DNA of 33,553 bases from Chloroflexota bacterium (GTDB taxonomy: Bacteria > Chloroflexota > Dehalococcoidia > CAUJGQ01). A program made the translations under genes and the position numbers. The notes below the pieces were generated by a model. The model was not told the origin of the DNA and made no database searches. It worked only from the letters and a program-made list of their open reading frames with translations. Of this stretch, positions 32,148-33,553 are shown piece after piece (within the stretch, counting starts at the first letter, position 1; each line of letters opens with the position of its first letter). The stretch is taken from NCBI GenBank assembly GCA_963170165.1, contig CAUJGQ010000176.1:1-33553 (forward strand). The letters are read 5' to 3'.

Positions 32148-33350
32148 ATGGCAGAGCGGGTGATCAGCATCGAGACGGCGCGGCGGCTGGCGGTGAGTAG
32201 ACAGCGGCTGGCCGGACCGCCGCCCGCTGCTCCGGACGGCGAGGCGATCTACGAAACGGTGCAGGCGTTGGGCTGTGTGCAGCTCGACCCGATCAGCGTG
32301 GTGGCCCGAAGCCACCTGCTGGTGCTGTGGAGCCGCCTGGGCAGCTACGACCGTGAGGATCTGGAGCGGCTGCTGTGGGGGCAGCGGCGGCTGTTTGAGT
32401 ACTGGGCCCACTGTGCCGCCATCGTCCCCGTAGAGCACTATCCCATCCACCAGGTGATGATGCGCAGTTACGTCGACGGCAGCTCGCAGGAGGCCGGGCG
32501 GCGGCGGGCCTGGCTGGCGGACATGCAAGGGCTCCAAGACCACGTGCTGACCGGCCTAACGGCGCATGGGCCGCTGCCGTCGCGCCGGTTCGGCGGCAAA
32601 GTGGCGGCGCCCTGGGTTTCTAGCGGCTGGCCCTCCGCCAACGCGTTGGGCCACCTGTTGCAGGTGCTGTGGCTCTCTGGCCGCATCACCGTGGCCAGGC
32701 GGCGCGGCAACGAGAAGTGGTGGGACCTGGCCGAGCGCCACCTGCCGGTTGGCAGTCCTGCGATCTCCGAGAAGGAGGCGGTGCACCGCGCCGTTCTGAT
32801 CGCGCTGCGGGCCCTGGGTGTGGCACGGGTGGCGCACATCCGCTTGCATTTCATCCGCCGCCGCTATCCGGGGTTGCCGGCGGTGCTGGCGGCACTGGAA
32901 CACGCAGGCGAGGTACTGCGCGTGCGCGTGGCGGATGGCGAGCGGGAGTTGCCTGGTCCCTGGTACCTGCACGCTGAGGACGTGCCCTTGCTCGATACCA
33001 TCGAGCGGGGCGGGTGGCAGCCACGCACGACCTTGCTCTCGCCCTTCGACAACCTGATCTGCGACCGCGACCGCACGCGCCTGCTGTGGAACTTCGACTA
33101 CACCATTGGCATGTACACCCCGGCGGCCAAGCGCACGCGTGGCTACTATGCCATGCCCGTGCTCTACGGCGACGGCCTGATTGGCAGTATCGATCTGGCG
33201 ATGGATCGCAAGGCGCAACGCCTCACCCTGCTGAACGTCACCCGCGAGCCGGACGCGCCCGCGAATGCCGAAACTGCCCGCGCGGTGACCGGCACCATCG
33301 AGCAGCTGGCGGGCTTTCTCGGTGCGCGCGAGGTGTCGGGAAGCTGGTGA
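32148..33350 (+). CDS. Crosslink-repair DNA glycosylase, YcaQ/AlkX-like (winged-helix, HTH_42)
   Basis: A 400-residue protein of the HTH_42/YcaQ family with tandem winged helices. The N-terminal segment ARRLAVSRQRLAG...ETVQALGCVQLDPISVVARSHLLVLWSRLG is diagnostic, and Q45-L46-D47 is the Q-x-D catalytic motif of YcaQ-like glycosylases. The C-terminal LLSPFDNLICDRDRTRLLWNFDYTIGMYTPAAKRTRGYYAMPVLYGDGLIGSID is also hallmark sequence. Family enzymes unhook interstrand crosslinks and remove bulky alkylated bases. The ATG at 32148 follows GGGAGG at 10 nt. It lies 374 nt after the AidB-like gene on the same strand. Confidence 0.92.
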   Translation: MAERVISIETARRLAVSRQRLAGPPPAAPDGEAIYETVQALGCVQLDPISVVARSHLLVLWSRLGSYDREDLERLLWGQRRLFEYWAHCAAIVPVEHYPIHQVMMRSYVDGSSQEAGRRRAWLADMQGLQDHVLTGLTAHGPLPSRRFGGKVAAPWVSSGWPSANALGHLLQVLWLSGRITVARRRGNEKWWDLAERHLPVGSPAISEKEAVHRAVLIALRALGVARVAHIRLHFIRRRYPGLPAVLAALEHAGEVLRVRVADGERELPGPWYLHAEDVPLLDTIERGGWQPRTTLLSPFDNLICDRDRTRLLWNFDYTIGMYTPAAKRTRGYYAMPVLYGDGLIGSIDLAMDRKAQRLTLLNVTREPDAPANAETARAVTGTIEQLAGFLGAREVSGSW

Positions 33351-33510
33351 AGGTACCCTGTCATCGGGGAGACAGCCAACGTGTGCGCGCGCTGACGGTG
33401 GTGGTGTGTGCGGGGGAACAGCCGGGGCGGGCGGGGGCTGGCATCCTACAGACACAGCGGACGGGGCACACGGGACGGTCCCGCCGGTAGCAGCACCAGG
33501 GAGGCACCCC

Positions 33511-33553
33511 ATGATCAGTGGCGGCGTGTACAACAGCGGCAACAACTTCGGCT
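33511..33553 (+). CDS. 5' end of a gene cut by the window edge
   Basis: ATG at 33511 with AGGGAGG about 6 nt upstream opens MISGGVYNSGNNFG and continues past the window. The glycine/asparagine-rich start is too short to assign, but the ribosome site and open frame support a real gene. The 160 nt between the YcaQ-like stop and this start holds no other clear feature. Confidence 0.5.
   Translation, partial: MISGGVYNSGNNFG

Overview
The window is very GC-rich and densely coded on both strands. Most genes have clear Shine-Dalgarno sites (GGAGG or AAGGAG type), and several start at GTG. The gene set is typical of a free-living aerobic high-GC bacterium: SARP/BTAD regulator, CaiB CoA-transferase, AidB-type acyl-CoA dehydrogenase, FTR1 iron permease, secreted cupredoxins, Dps and an OmpR-type two-component system. 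My best guess is a Chloroflexota lineage (Thermomicrobia or Tepidiformia-like); an Actinomycetota origin cannot be excluded. No rRNA, tRNA, insertion sequence, phage gene or CRISPR array was found.

Layout. 1-1226: a minus-strand redox pair, an AhpD-like (carboxymuconolactone decarboxylase family) protein read through an in-frame UGA, followed by a flavodoxin-like FMN protein. 1365-3508: GNAT acetyltransferase, class V PLP enzyme, small membrane protein. 3517-5514: MBL hydrolase and a BTAD/SARP regulator, divergent from two tiny DUF1059-type genes missed by length cut-offs. 5632-8804: enoyl-CoA hydratase, zinc-ribbon membrane protein, dienelactone hydrolase, SDR. 8907-13098: prolyl oligopeptidase and an ABC exporter. 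13193-14918: FTR1 permease plus two cupredoxin lipoproteins. 15007-18022: second MBL protein, PAS-GGDEF diguanylate cyclase, unknown exported protein, third cupredoxin. 18172-23809: ornithine cyclodeaminase family protein, DUF983, DUF362, and a run of unknown genes ending with a DUF2269-like membrane protein. 24026-25339: CaiB CoA-transferase. 25461-28640: exported helical protein, OmpR-type regulator, sensor kinase. 28647-33350: Dps, small membrane protein, AidB-like acyl-CoA dehydrogenase, YcaQ/AlkX-type glycosylase. A gene start is cut off at 33511.

The most important observation is the probable selenoprotein at 600-1154. A UGA falls exactly where the second cysteine of the AhpD CxxC redox motif belongs. 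The next codon is ATG, so standard annotation would split the gene into two plausible ORFs. The RNA just after the UGA folds into a two-part stem with a GGG loop starting 18 nt downstream, which fits the known rules for a bacterial SECIS element.

A second notable signal is a set of three 7-bp direct repeats at an exact 11-bp period between the BTAD/SARP regulator and the divergent DUF1059 genes. This is the architecture of a SARP binding site. Other points worth a second look are the FTR1-cupredoxin-cupredoxin operon with candidate operators, TAA-repeat pairs upstream of the exported protein beside the OmpR-type regulator, a possibly leaderless response-regulator mRNA, and an AidB-like gene next to a YcaQ-like glycosylase.
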